The notes: generated by a model from the sequence alone, not told the origin. A DNA stretch of 64,000 nt from Flavobacterium sp. HSC-61S13 (GCF_024171535.1 NZ_JALJZV010000001.1:310001-374000); one strand, 5' to 3'. Shown: positions 49,987 to 58,738, counted from the first letter of the stretch. Numbers and translations: made by a program.

Positions 49987-50889
49987 ATGTCAAAATACCT
50001 TTTAGCTGTTCTTGCCTTATTATTTTTGGCGTGTAAAAATTCGGACTTTGATGATGCTTCTAAGCGCAATGTGGATTGGACGTATTGGATTGATGACAAG
50101 ACAGGAGAAGGATCTTGGATACGTATAAGCAACAAAACCACAGTTGAAGATGGTGTTTATTATATGTTTTACTATAACGGTAAAATCTATGAAAAAGGAA
50201 AACTAAAAGACAAAAAAAATATAGACACCGTTTTCGTGTATGGAATTAATGAAGAATTGATAAGATATAAAGTCATCACTGCCGATACAACCCGTGAGAT
50301 CTATGTGAAAAATGGTGCATTTATTGAATATTATCAAAATGGCAATGTATACCAAAAAGGCACGGTAACGGATAATAAGTTTAAAGACGATTGGATACGA
50401 TATTATAAAAATGGACAACCCGAATGGGTTCAAGATTTCGTTAACAATACGGGCATGGTGACTTGGTACTACGAAAATGGTAATATGAAAGATATTTCAA
50501 ATTGGAAAGATGACTTAGAAGATGGTGTAAATGCTTCTTTTTTTGCCAACGGTCAAATGGATATAAAATTAAATTGGAATAAAGGAACCAAAGAAGGTAT
50601 AAGTGAAATATGGTATGACAGCGGGATCAAAAAATCTATTCGTTATTTTAAAAATGATACCTTGGAAGGTCCGTACCAACAGTGGACAAGCAAAGGTCAA
50701 ATCGAGGCTGAAGGTACTTACGTTAAAGGGCAGTTTAACGGTGTATCGTGGCTTTACCATGATAATGGAGCGGTAGCTATTAGGGGAAATCGCAAAGGTA
50801 ATCAACTAGATGGAATTTTGGAAAAGTTTGATGAAAAGGGAAATCTTATCGAAAGTTTTTATTTTGAAAACGGCGTAAGGATGGAGTAG
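49987..50889 (+). CDS. Lipoprotein with YwqK/MORN-like repeats
   Basis: This 300-residue protein has a lipobox (VLALLFLACKN, lipidated Cys16) and then at least seven MORN/YwqK-type repeats of about 22 residues with the pattern Y-x-N-G-x-x-x-x-G/K-x-W (EYYQNGNVYQKGTV, WYYENGNMKDISNW, SFFANGQMDIKLNW, WYDSGIKKSIRYF, WLYHDNGAVAIRGN). Some YwqK proteins are annotated as antitoxins, but no toxin partner is visible here. Predicted outer-membrane lipoprotein of unknown function. Confidence 0.85.
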   Translation: MSKYLLAVLALLFLACKNSDFDDASKRNVDWTYWIDDKTGEGSWIRISNKTTVEDGVYYMFYYNGKIYEKGKLKDKKNIDTVFVYGINEELIRYKVITADTTREIYVKNGAFIEYYQNGNVYQKGTVTDNKFKDDWIRYYKNGQPEWVQDFVNNTGMVTWYYENGNMKDISNWKDDLEDGVNASFFANGQMDIKLNWNKGTKEGISEIWYDSGIKKSIRYFKNDTLEGPYQQWTSKGQIEAEGTYVKGQFNGVSWLYHDNGAVAIRGNRKGNQLDGILEKFDEKGNLIESFYFENGVRME

Positions 50890-50947
50890 CGGGATTACCA
50901 TTTTATACTAAAGTAATTCACTTTGCTGTCTACAACCCGTTATAATT

Positions 50948-50980
50948 AAAAAACAGTAGTAAACGCCTGTCTACTACTGT
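50948..50980 (-). terminator. Intrinsic terminator of the ferritin-like operon
   Basis: ACAGTAGTA (50953-50961) pairs with TACTACTGT (50972-50980) around a 10-nt loop, followed on the minus strand by TTTTTTAATT. It lies 66 bp past the stop of the second ferritin-like gene and opposes the YwqK-type gene on plus. Confidence 0.75.
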
Positions 50981-51046
50981 AATGATAATTGGGTTTATTT
51001 AATTTGTGGGGCAAGTCAAAATAAATTTTCAGGAAATATTCGCGAT

Positions 51047-51868
51047 TTATACAATAAACAAACCGGCTATTGCCGCGGCATCGCTTCCGCTTAGTACTTC
51101 ATCATAAGCAGCAGAGCCAGCAGCTGCACCAAACGCATTAGCCGTATTAAAACCAGCTTGATTGGTATTTTCTTCTCCTGCATACACGGCATCGGTTGCT
51201 GTGGGCATGTTTCCGCCATTTCCCAATTCTATCCAACCTTTATTGGCACGCATTCGTCTAACTTGAGAGGCATGTCGTGCTTCGACTGAGTGAATTTGAA
51301 GCGCAGCTTGTAAAACTTGTTTATTACTCATTACATTACCAGCTTGACCTTTATAAGCACGCACACCAGTATCTTCAAAAGCTTGTGCTAGTATCAAAAA
51401 TTGATTATAATCTGTAAAAGGACTAAAGTTTCCGCTTACTGTAAAGTCAAAAGTGGGTTTGTTTGTAGGTAATTCTCCTAGAGATGTTAAGGTTGATTTT
51501 AAAAAGGCGACATGTGCTGTTTCGTGCTTGGATATTTGCATAAAAACGGTTCTATCATCCGAAGGGATTAATCCTGATTTACTTAAGCCCATTCTGTAAA
51601 ATTCATCTTCCAAATACTCTAAAGTTAAAGCTAATTGTAAAGCGTCGGTCAGTGCACTTGCCAAGAATGTAGGAGCAAATATTTTTGAAGGGTTTGTATT
51701 ATCCGCTTTTGCGGGTGTAGATAACATTGCACCTAAACCAAATGGTACAGCTGCTAGAGCGGTGTTTTTACCAAAGTTTGCTATACTGGCTATAGCGTCT
51801 GATCTTGAAGCTTCTTTTGAGAAAAAATTATCATCAGAAAGTTTGTCTAATAATCTAAGAATGTTCAT
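51047..51868 (-). CDS. Ferritin-like domain protein B
   Basis: This 273-residue protein has an N-terminal segment of about 50 residues with a hydrophobic stretch (TALAAVPFGLGAMLSTPAKA) that looks like an export signal. A four-helix ferritin-like domain follows (DALQLALTLEYLEDEFYRMGL, ISKHETAHVAFLKSTL, LAQAFEDTGVRAYKGQ and IHSVEARHASQVRRM). E-x-x-H and E-x-x-x-H pairs at the expected helix positions suggest a di-iron site. This is the desiccation-related/Ferritin_2 group. The ending is Gly/Ala/Asp-rich. Cotranscribed with the sibling 24 bp upstream. Confidence 0.85.
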   Translation of the reverse strand: MNILRLLDKLSDDNFFSKEASRSDAIASIANFGKNTALAAVPFGLGAMLSTPAKADNTNPSKIFAPTFLASALTDALQLALTLEYLEDEFYRMGLSKSGLIPSDDRTVFMQISKHETAHVAFLKSTLTSLGELPTNKPTFDFTVSGNFSPFTDYNQFLILAQAFEDTGVRAYKGQAGNVMSNKQVLQAALQIHSVEARHASQVRRMRANKGWIELGNGGNMPTATDAVYAGEENTNQAGFNTANAFGAAAGSAAYDEVLSGSDAAAIAGLFIV

Positions 51869-51892
51869 AATAGTCGATTTAAAGATGAAAAA

Positions 51893-52606
51893 TTATTGAA
51901 TTCCCTGTTCTTTCCAGGTGAATGATGTTTTTATAAAACCTGCAGCGACCATTATAATATCTTTGGGTTCTTTGGCTAAGTCTAAGCCATTGGCATCTAT
52001 AACATCATCACCCGAAAAATCGGAAGAACTGGGATTGATCATGTCCCTTATCGCTGCGGCATGTCTTGCTTCGACGGAAACAATCTTTCCAGCAATTACG
52101 AGATAGTCAGGATTGGAAATGTATTTACCTGCACCATTATATGCTGCTACACCGGTATCTTCTAAAGCTTTTGCAGTGGCAAGAACAGAGCTTCTATCGT
52201 TGAAATTAACATGGTTATATTGGAATTCTAATTTGGGTAGTACCTGAGATGTAACACCGCTAATGGCGGCCTTAAAGAAGTCTCTATGTATAATCTCATG
52301 ATGATACAAATCTGTAAATAATTCGCGTTCTTTACTAGAAATACCGTTATAAAAATTATTTACAACTTTGCTGTAAAAATCCGCTTCTAATTGTTCTAAA
52401 GCATAAGCATAGTTCAAAACTCCGACATCGCCACTACCCAAATCAAATTTTCCATTTGGTTCTATTATTGTGGTTGAATCATCTTCACATCCGACCAAGG
52501 CCAATCCTGCTATGGCCAGTCCCAAACCACTGAATTTTAAAAATGTTCGTCTGCTGTTATCCAGTGTTGCATGTTCACCAGATACATTTATAATTGCTTT
52601 TTTCAT
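51893..52606 (-). CDS. Ferritin-like domain lipoprotein A
   Basis: This 237-residue protein starts with SRRTFLKFSGLGLAIAGLALVGC: a twin-arginine-like signal and a lipobox, so it is probably a folded-exported lipoprotein (Cys40). The four-helix ferritin-like domain contains NYAYALEQLEADFYSKVV, LYHHEIIHRDFFKAAI, ALEDTGVAAYNG and VSVEARHAAAIRDM, with Glu/His ligand pairs as in the sibling. It is likely to bind two metals in the periplasm or at the membrane. A peroxide-protection role is inferred from the linked MsrB and sigma factor. The fasciclin gene lies 45 bp upstream. Confidence 0.85.
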   Translation of the reverse strand: MKKAIINVSGEHATLDNSRRTFLKFSGLGLAIAGLALVGCEDDSTTIIEPNGKFDLGSGDVGVLNYAYALEQLEADFYSKVVNNFYNGISSKERELFTDLYHHEIIHRDFFKAAISGVTSQVLPKLEFQYNHVNFNDRSSVLATAKALEDTGVAAYNGAGKYISNPDYLVIAGKIVSVEARHAAAIRDMINPSSSDFSGDDVIDANGLDLAKEPKDIIMVAAGFIKTSFTWKEQGIQ

Positions 52607-52650
52607 AATGATTGATTAACTTGTTGAAGAGGTTAAAAATTAAAAGAGCG

Positions 52651-53220
52651 TTAAGGCATTAATACCGCATCAATTACGTGTATCACACCATTAGATTGAT
52701 TTACGTTGGCAATGGTTATCTTGGCGTTGTTTCCCTTTGCATCTTTTACGTATAAATCTTTTCCTTTTGTCCAAAAGGTCAGTTCTTCTCCTTCAACTGT
52801 TTTAATCATCGCTTTGCCATTTCCAGCTGTTACTGCCTCCCATATTTTTTTTGCACTATAATTACCTGAAATTACGTGGTATGTTAAAATCTTGGTCAAC
52901 ATCGCTTTGTTTTCGGGCTTTACAAGATTAGCAACAGTACCTTCGGGTAATTTTGCGAAGGCTTCATCTGTTGGAGCAAAAACGGTAAACGGTCCTTTAC
53001 TTTCTAAGGTTTCTACTAATCCAGCGGCTTTAACAGCGGCAACTAAGGTTTTGTGATCTTTAGAATTAACAGCATTTTCGATGATGTTTTTAGAAGGGTA
53101 CATCGCAGCGCCACCGACCATAACCGTTTTTTCTTTATTGGTTTGTGCGGCTACATTTTCACAACAAACAAAAGCTAATGAAATCATTAGCAATGCGGCG
53201 AGTTTGGAATTCGTTTTCAT
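52651..53220 (-). CDS. Secreted fasciclin (FAS1) domain protein
   Basis: This 189-residue protein has a signal peptide (MKTNSKLAALLMISLAFVCCENVAAQ) and one FAS1 domain. H1 box: GPFTVFAPTDEAFAKLP. Conserved YHVISGNYSAKKI. C-terminal H2 box: NGVIHVIDAVLMP. FAS1 domains mediate weak adhesion in the envelope. In Bacteroidetes, genes like this often accompany ECF sigma factors and ferritin-like proteins. It precedes the two ferritin-like genes and starts 173 bp from msrB, where a minus-strand promoter can be expected. Confidence 0.92.
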   Translation of the reverse strand: MKTNSKLAALLMISLAFVCCENVAAQTNKEKTVMVGGAAMYPSKNIIENAVNSKDHKTLVAAVKAAGLVETLESKGPFTVFAPTDEAFAKLPEGTVANLVKPENKAMLTKILTYHVISGNYSAKKIWEAVTAGNGKAMIKTVEGEELTFWTKGKDLYVKDAKGNNAKITIANVNQSNGVIHVIDAVLMP

Positions 53221-53392
53221 AATTAGATTTTTTAAAGGTTAAATGATTGGTTTATAGAAATCACTTACGAGGGAAAGTTGTGTTTTGGTTTTGTTATTTC
53301 TAATTTTTTTTAGTAAAATTTTTGCTGTTGCTTTTGTTTAATTTGTTTTAGTTTATTAATCATTTAATATTCAGGATGTTTGGTTGTGAATT

Positions 53393-53917
53393 TTATTTTA
53401 AACTTATTGGAGAAAATGGAACAAAATCTAAACAAATGGAATTCATACAATAACGTTTTCCAGTAGGTGGGGGGCCGTCATTAAAAATATGACCGAGATG
53501 CGAATTGCATCGTCCACAAAGGACTTCTAGACGTTCCATATTATATGAGTTGTCGTTTTTAAAAGTAATGGCCTCTTTTCTCAAAGCTTTATAAAAGGAA
53601 GGCCACCCACAAGTGGAAGCAAATTTTGCCGTAGAAAGAAAAAGAGGATTACCACAAACTGCACAATAGTAAGTACCGTTCTGATCAAATTGATCATATT
53701 TTCCTGTAAATGCAGTCTCTGTGGCTGCCTCTCTTGCAACTTGGTAGAGTTCGGGTTTTAATATTTTCTTCCATTGAGAATTTGGCACACTTAAAATACG
53801 GGTATCAGTTTGAGAATAATAAGGATTTTTCGCTTTGAATTTTTCAGTTTGCGCCAAGCAATTGCTGGTGATCAAAATTAATAGATAGCTGGTGATTATT
53901 TTAAATAGCGGATTCAT
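53393..53917 (-). CDS. msrB: Exported peptide-methionine (R)-S-oxide reductase
   Basis: This 174-residue protein has an N-terminal signal (KIITSYLLILITSNCLAQ), then an MsrB domain. It has zinc-binding CAVCGNPLF and CGRCNSHLGH, STCGWPSFY with the conserved Trp, and the catalytic Cys in GKRYCMNSICLDF. It reduces methionine-R-sulfoxide in proteins. The signal peptide puts it in the envelope, not the cytoplasm. It is divergent from the ECF sigma gene with a 91-bp gap, a likely control region. Confidence 0.93.
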   Translation of the reverse strand: MNPLFKIITSYLLILITSNCLAQTEKFKAKNPYYSQTDTRILSVPNSQWKKILKPELYQVAREAATETAFTGKYDQFDQNGTYYCAVCGNPLFLSTAKFASTCGWPSFYKALRKEAITFKNDNSYNMERLEVLCGRCNSHLGHIFNDGPPPTGKRYCMNSICLDFVPFSPISLK

Positions 53918-54008
53918 ATTGTTAAATTTTAGATTTTATACTATAGTATTTACGATAAAAAAGATTTTATGGTTTTTGTTTTATCGCTGTATTATTTGTT
54001 TACATTTG

Positions 54009-54572
54009 ATGAGAAAAATCAGCACTATTAAAACAACCTATTCAGAAGAAGAACTTGTCGTTTTACTTAAAGAAAAGAACGAAACAGCATTTAATTACCT
54101 GTATGACAACTATTCAGGTGCATTGTATGGTGTTGTTTTACGTATAGTACTATCAAAAGAGTATACAGAAGAAGTTATTCAGGATGTTTTTGTCAAGGTT
54201 TGGAATTCCATTTACCAATACGATACTTCTAAAGGTAGATTTTACACCTGGATGATTAATATTGCTCGAAATACCGCAATTGATTATCTCAAATCTAAAG
54301 GCTTTAAAAACGAGTTAAAAAACCAAACACTTCCTGATTTCGTATATAATTCTACCAAGCTATCCGTTTCTAGTACAACTGATTTTATCGGTTTCAATAA
54401 AGTTTTAGAGGGTTTGGAATTAGACAAACAAGAATTGATTAATCTTGCCTATTATCAGGGATTTACTCAAATTGAGATTTCCGAGAAGTTAAAGATACCT
54501 TTGGGAACCGTCAAAACAAAAATGAGAAACGCCCTAATAAAATTAAGAGAATTACTTAAAGAATTTCAATAA
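54009..54572 (+). CDS. ECF RNA polymerase sigma factor
   Basis: From ATG 54009 (187 residues, MRKISTIKTTYSEEELV); the longer frame from 53892 would overlap msrB and adds a hydrophobic 39-residue lead. Region 2: ETAFNYLYDNYSGALYGVVLRIV, EEVIQDVFVKVWNSI, GRFYTWMINIARNTAIDYLKS. Region 4: LINLAYYQGFTQIEISEKLKIPLGTVKTKMRNAL. It initiates transcription under anti-sigma control. The next gene, 1 bp away, encodes the anti-sigma factor. Likely targets include the divergent msrB-fasciclin-ferritin group. Confidence 0.92.
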   Translation: MRKISTIKTTYSEEELVVLLKEKNETAFNYLYDNYSGALYGVVLRIVLSKEYTEEVIQDVFVKVWNSIYQYDTSKGRFYTWMINIARNTAIDYLKSKGFKNELKNQTLPDFVYNSTKLSVSSTTDFIGFNKVLEGLELDKQELINLAYYQGFTQIEISEKLKIPLGTVKTKMRNALIKLRELLKEFQ

Positions 54573-54573
54573 A

Positions 54574-55401
54574 TTGAACAGTAAAGAATACATATCATCC
54601 GGAATCATAGAATTGTATATTCTAGGACTTGCATCTGTTGAGGAGGCAGGGATTTTGGAATGTGTTATGAAAAATAATACAGAAGTAAGAGCGGCTTTTG
54701 AGGAAACTCAAAAAATCATGGAAGACCTTGCGACTGCACAGGCCATAGCTCCGCCTGTGGAGTTAAAAGCAAAAATTTGGGATAAGATAAATCAAGAAAA
54801 CAAACTTGATAAACCCGTGTCAAGTGATTGGATATATACTAAAGATTTGAAATCGGATGAGATTCAAATAGATAATCCAATCGCCACAGTTGTAAAAACG
54901 ACGAATTGGAAGCATTTTGCAGTAGCTGCTTCAGTGCTGTTTTTAATCAGTACTGTTGGAAATGTATTTTGGTTTGCTAGTCAAAAAAACAAACGGGATG
55001 AACTGGCAAAATTGGAATTTGAAAATGAAACCCAAAGTTTAGCTTTACAGAAAATACAACAAAAGTGGAATTTGGTTTCCAGTACCAAAATGCAAACCAT
55101 CGCATTAAATGGGGTTGAAAAACATGCCGACTTAAAGGCTATGGTGTTTTGGAATAAGGAGTCAAAAGAAGTTTATTTAACTGCGGAAAATTTACCTGCA
55201 GCTCCTGAGGGAATGCAATACCAGTTATGGGCAATTGCCGATGGAAAACCCGTAAGTGTAGGAATGTATACCTATGAAATAGATAGTGAAGTACCTCTTT
55301 CCAAAATATCCAATGCGCAAGCTTTTGCCATTACATTAGAAAAGGTAGGAGGCGTAGAATCTCCTACAATGGAAAATATGTATGTGCTAGGGAATGTTTA
55401 G
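54574..55401 (+). CDS. Membrane-anchored anti-sigma factor (RskA-like)
   Basis: This 275-residue protein starts at TTG 54574, right after the sigma stop codon; no better ATG is present near the conserved N-terminus. The N-terminal cytoplasmic zone (YISSGIIELYILGLASVEEAG) lacks the Zn motif of ZAS proteins and resembles RskA-type binders. One transmembrane helix (about residues 108-127, HFAVAASVLFLISTVGNVFWF) is followed by a coiled-coil and an RskA-C-like periplasmic domain (AVVFWNKESKEVYLTAENLPAAPEGMQYQLWAI-like segment). It sequesters the ECF factor and releases it on an envelope signal. Confidence 0.88.
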   Translation: MNSKEYISSGIIELYILGLASVEEAGILECVMKNNTEVRAAFEETQKIMEDLATAQAIAPPVELKAKIWDKINQENKLDKPVSSDWIYTKDLKSDEIQIDNPIATVVKTTNWKHFAVAASVLFLISTVGNVFWFASQKNKRDELAKLEFENETQSLALQKIQQKWNLVSSTKMQTIALNGVEKHADLKAMVFWNKESKEVYLTAENLPAAPEGMQYQLWAIADGKPVSVGMYTYEIDSEVPLSKISNAQAFAITLEKVGGVESPTMENMYVLGNV

Positions 55402-55431
55402 ATAAATTAGTCTGTTTGGGTAAATCTTTTA

Positions 55432-55944
55432 TTAGATTTTTTTTGCTGATTTTGCATATCCGTGATGCGTATCAAACTCTTCAGTGATAAGCCATTTAGT
55501 TTGACATTTCTTGCATTGATACATTTCTTCTTTAATACTAGAGCAACCTCCATTTTCTTCCTTTATAATTTCGAGTAAAATCAAGGTTTTTGGAGTGCAT
55601 CTCAGATTATGAATCGTTTTAGTCTCTTGCGGATTTCCACAGTATATAGTGTTATCATAATAGTAGGCCTCGTCTGTAGTAAAATATTCAATCGGGTAAT
55701 AGCCGTATTGATCAAACGGAATATAGTTTTCTTGAGCTACGGTTACTTCACCGACTTCTAACCATTTATCGATTTCATTAAACGTCGTTCTCTTCCATAA
55801 ACCATTGCAGCAGCTGCATTGATAGATTTGTATATGCATTTGGTCATTTCTCAAATAATAAGCATCGATTTTTACAAGTAAGTCTTTGTTGCAAGTCAAA
55901 TTGTTATTTGTGTAATTGGTTAGATGGCAATAGTTATAAACCAT
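55432..55944 (-). CDS. Unknown protein with duplicated zinc-ribbon-like modules
   Basis: This 170-residue soluble protein has no export signal. Two matching modules are visible: YQCSCCNGLWKRTT (about residues 41-54) and YQCKKCQTKWLITEE (about 141-155), each a Y-Q-C-x-x-C-x-x-x-W knuckle. A second Cys partner lies earlier in each half (NLTCNKDLLVKIDAYYL and NLRCTPKTLILLEII). Each half may therefore form a zinc site. I do not recognise the family. The gene stands alone, convergent with the anti-sigma gene. Confidence 0.7.
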   Translation of the reverse strand: MVYNYCHLTNYTNNNLTCNKDLLVKIDAYYLRNDQMHIQIYQCSCCNGLWKRTTFNEIDKWLEVGEVTVAQENYIPFDQYGYYPIEYFTTDEAYYYDNTIYCGNPQETKTIHNLRCTPKTLILLEIIKEENGGCSSIKEEMYQCKKCQTKWLITEEFDTHHGYAKSAKKI

Positions 55945-56027
55945 AGTAAGTATAAGGTTTCTGATTAGGCATTTTATTATGAATAGGGTATTTCTTGCTA
56001 CGATTAAAGTTACAAAATAAGCAATAA

Positions 56028-56061
56028 TAAAAAAACCGCTCTAAAATAAAATTTGAGCGGT
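56028..56061 (-). terminator. Intrinsic terminator of the DUF5074 lipoprotein gene
   Basis: ACCGCTC (56035-56041) pairs with GAGCGGT (56055-56061) around an AT-rich 13-nt loop, followed on the minus strand by a T-run of eight. It lies 44 bp past the stop codon at 56105. Confidence 0.75.
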
Positions 56062-56104
56062 CGTATAGTGTTTATTTTTTGCACTTGAATTTTGGCTTTA
56101 AAAA

Positions 56105-57523
56105 CTACTTCACAAAAAGGTCTATTTGTTTGGTAGTGATTTTCCCATTGGAATTGGCTTTTATGGTAAAAGTTGATTTTCCAGCTTTTTGCAAGGCTTT
56201 AATTTGCAATTTACCGGCTACTAGTTCAATGCTGGCAAAAGTAGGATCGACGTTTTCAAGGCTAACTTCTATTAATTTTTGAGGATTGTCTTGATCGATG
56301 ATGCTTCTTTCTAACTCGATTGTTTTGGTTTCGTCAAGTTTTAGCCCAATCTGATTTAAGGTGATTTGCGGTGCATTATTATCTTGAAATAGTGGAATGG
56401 CTGGAAACCAGTAATGTCCATTAGATGGATTTTGGGTTCCACCAGCTATAAAAATCTCTTTCTTTTTTACTCCGGTATTGGAAACTATTTGCGCCCAATT
56501 ATAACTACCGTTGATACCGTAATTTTCTCTTTTCACCATCAACACCAAATCATCACTGACCGGATCAACTCTTAAACCCGCACCGTAAAAAGAAAGTTTG
56601 ACATCGTCAGCATCCGTACCTAAGGTGTAGAAACTATTATTGATGTTAGCCGTTGTTATATCAAAAGATACAATATTTTTTCCACTTGTCCAATATAATA
56701 TGTCGTGTTTTGAGCTGGAAGATAAGGATCCCGCATTCCAAGCTCCCGCGCTTGAAGGTATAGGTGCTGTGCTGGTGTCGTAGCTAATCGATGCTGCGAT
56801 TTGCTGGTCTACTGCTAGTGAAGTGTCGTACTTTCTTAAAGTGTTAGCGGTACCTGCCCAGATATTTCCCTGTCTATCTATAGTCAATTGATTAACTCTT
56901 TCTTTAGTGTCTGCCACAATCTCATCGGTTTGGCTATCTATGATCAATAGTCCATCCATTGTAGCGGCATATACATAGTGGTTTCTATAGATTAGTGTTC
57001 CGACCTCCTTATTATATCCCGAGATGGTTTTAACTAGATGAATTTGGTTTGCGCTAATGTCCAATACGGAAATTCCCTTTGAAGTGGAAATATAAGCTTT
57101 GTTCTCGTTGATACCCGTGAAAGACCTTCCGTCTCCTCCGATATCGGTTAAGATGGCTTGACTTTTAAATTTCTTATCCATCATTACCAAGCGATTTTCC
57201 ATTTTGGATACCGCGAAATAATGCTGTCCATAGGCCGTAGCAAATTGAGTAGTGACTCCCAATTCCAGTCCTGGATTGGTGTTTTCGAATATGCGATAGT
57301 TGATGTTTAGGTCGGAATCGATACCGTTAATACTTCCGTTTTCGTGACCGAACCAACCTTCATTGACCAGGTAAAAAGAAGTCGGCTGGATTAGGGCTTC
57401 AATTTGATCATCAGGTTTTAATTCGTTGGTTTTTTCTATAACACTATTGTCGTCAGAACTGCAAGAAATACTGATAGAAAGAAGTCCGAGACAAAGGAAC
57501 TTCACATAATTTGATTTGTACAT
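56105..57523 (-). CDS. DUF5074-family beta-propeller lipoprotein (BtuG-like)
   Basis: This 472-residue protein has a lipoprotein signal (LGLLSISISCSSDDN, Cys about residue 21) and a long beta-propeller-like region. Landmarks are FYLVNEGWFGHENGSINGID, FAVSKMENRLVMMD, VLDISANQIHLVKTI, VNQLTIDRQGNIWAG and FYTLGTDADDVKLSFYG, as in the DUF5074/YncE-like surface lipoproteins. The final ~90 residues form a cadherin/Ig-like domain. In Bacteroidetes such proteins pair with TonB receptors, and BtuG binds vitamin B12 extremely tightly. No receptor or B12 riboswitch is present here, so the B12 link is only a family suggestion. Confidence 0.72.
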   Translation of the reverse strand: MYKSNYVKFLCLGLLSISISCSSDDNSVIEKTNELKPDDQIEALIQPTSFYLVNEGWFGHENGSINGIDSDLNINYRIFENTNPGLELGVTTQFATAYGQHYFAVSKMENRLVMMDKKFKSQAILTDIGGDGRSFTGINENKAYISTSKGISVLDISANQIHLVKTISGYNKEVGTLIYRNHYVYAATMDGLLIIDSQTDEIVADTKERVNQLTIDRQGNIWAGTANTLRKYDTSLAVDQQIAASISYDTSTAPIPSSAGAWNAGSLSSSSKHDILYWTSGKNIVSFDITTANINNSFYTLGTDADDVKLSFYGAGLRVDPVSDDLVLMVKRENYGINGSYNWAQIVSNTGVKKKEIFIAGGTQNPSNGHYWFPAIPLFQDNNAPQITLNQIGLKLDETKTIELERSIIDQDNPQKLIEVSLENVDPTFASIELVAGKLQIKALQKAGKSTFTIKANSNGKITTKQIDLFVK

Positions 57524-57811
57524 TATACTGTTTTGTTGGTTTTATACAATCGCAAATTTAAGTTTTATTGAAGGCTAAAACAAGGTTTAGTTATTGACAG
57601 AGGCAAACAGCAGACCCATGCAACCTTAACTTGTAGATTTGCTTTAATTTAGGGTGTTATAAACCCAAAAGAAGTTCCTAGCAGTGGTTTGATAAAGCAT
57701 AATAACTTTATGCATTGGAATGTAAATAGTGGCTAAATAAGGTGCTCACAGCTTTTAGTTGATAAATTATTGGTTGACCTATTTTTATTAAATTTTTTTA
57801 AAGTGTACGGC

Positions 57812-58738
57812 TTAATAATACAGATCGTGTTTTGGAAGTAACGCTTGTAATTCCTCGTATTGAGACTGGGTAAAGCCTACATCTGCTAAATACAATAGAC
57901 CCCGCCAACTGATCCCTTTTAGGGATTTTTTATAGGCTTGAAAATCGAGTGGATTATTACTCATACCAAAGACTTCTAACTTGGGAAGCTTTTTGACCGT
58001 ATAAGGAAAAACGAGCAGTTTATTTCCATCGAGATACAATTCGGATAGTTTTGTTAATGAAACTATTGAACTCGGTAGTTCTGACAGTTCCGTATTGGAA
58101 ATATTAAGCGTTTTTAGTTGGGATACTTGTTGGAATAAGTCGGGAATAGCAAGTATTCTATTGGAGCCATCTCGATTGAAATGCCCGCTTATCAATAGGG
58201 TTTCTAAAGAGGGAATTTCAAAGATAACTGTTGGAAATTCTTTGAAATTGGTAACTAATAAGGATAAATACTTCAAGTTTTTAAGCGCACTTAAACTTTG
58301 AGGTAACTGTTCAAAGTGAGGGTTTTGTAACAAACTAAGCTCTTCTAGTACCTTTAAATTAGATAGGCTTTCAGGTAGTGTTTTAAGATCATTATAAGCT
58401 AATTCTAGGGTCTTTAAAGAAGTGTTTTGGTGAATGATCTCTGGAATAACTGTGATATTATGGCTGATGCTCAACTTTTGAAGTTTGGGCATTTCATTTA
58501 AAAATAAGGATAAGATTTCTTGATTGAGTATTTCTTTAGAACCCGGTTGTGCTTGCAGCTTTGCTTCTCTGACAGCATTGTAATCGATGTTTTTGAGTTG
58601 ATCAATATCGTTAAATGACACGATTTGGTTGTCGAGCATCGTCAAGCGAAAAGATTTTGCTGCTAGGGTCGGTTCTATTTGGGCTTGAGCATCATAAAAA
58701 AACAAAAGAGCAACTATCAAAAACATGAATTTGTTCAT
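57812..58738 (-). CDS. Secreted leucine-rich-repeat protein
   Basis: From ATG 58738 (308 residues), which exposes the signal peptide MNKFMFLIVALLFFYDAQAQ; an upstream ATG at 58771 would bury it. From about residue 75 to 270 it has LRR units of 22-24 residues with L-x-x-L-x-L-x-x-N/S-x-L-x-x-L-P (LKTLELAYNDLKTLPESLSNL, LEELSLLQNPHFEQLPQSL, LKTLNISNTELSELPSSIVSL, LSELYLDGNKLLVFP). No T9SS sorting domain follows, so it is expected in the periplasm. Function unknown; protein-protein contact is likely. Confidence 0.82.
   Translation of the reverse strand: MNKFMFLIVALLFFYDAQAQIEPTLAAKSFRLTMLDNQIVSFNDIDQLKNIDYNAVREAKLQAQPGSKEILNQEILSLFLNEMPKLQKLSISHNITVIPEIIHQNTSLKTLELAYNDLKTLPESLSNLKVLEELSLLQNPHFEQLPQSLSALKNLKYLSLLVTNFKEFPTVIFEIPSLETLLISGHFNRDGSNRILAIPDLFQQVSQLKTLNISNTELSELPSSIVSLTKLSELYLDGNKLLVFPYTVKKLPKLEVFGMSNNPLDFQAYKKSLKGISWRGLLYLADVGFTQSQYEELQALLPKHDLYY

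Noticed and set aside
49987-50889. Antitoxin of a toxin-antitoxin pair
   Set aside because: YwqK-type proteins are sometimes annotated this way, but no toxin-like gene is adjacent and a lipoprotein signal makes that role unlikely.
57524-57811. Cobalamin riboswitch upstream of the BtuG-like gene
   Set aside because: AGCCACT resembles the B12 box, but the other conserved elements of the riboswitch are absent in order and spacing.
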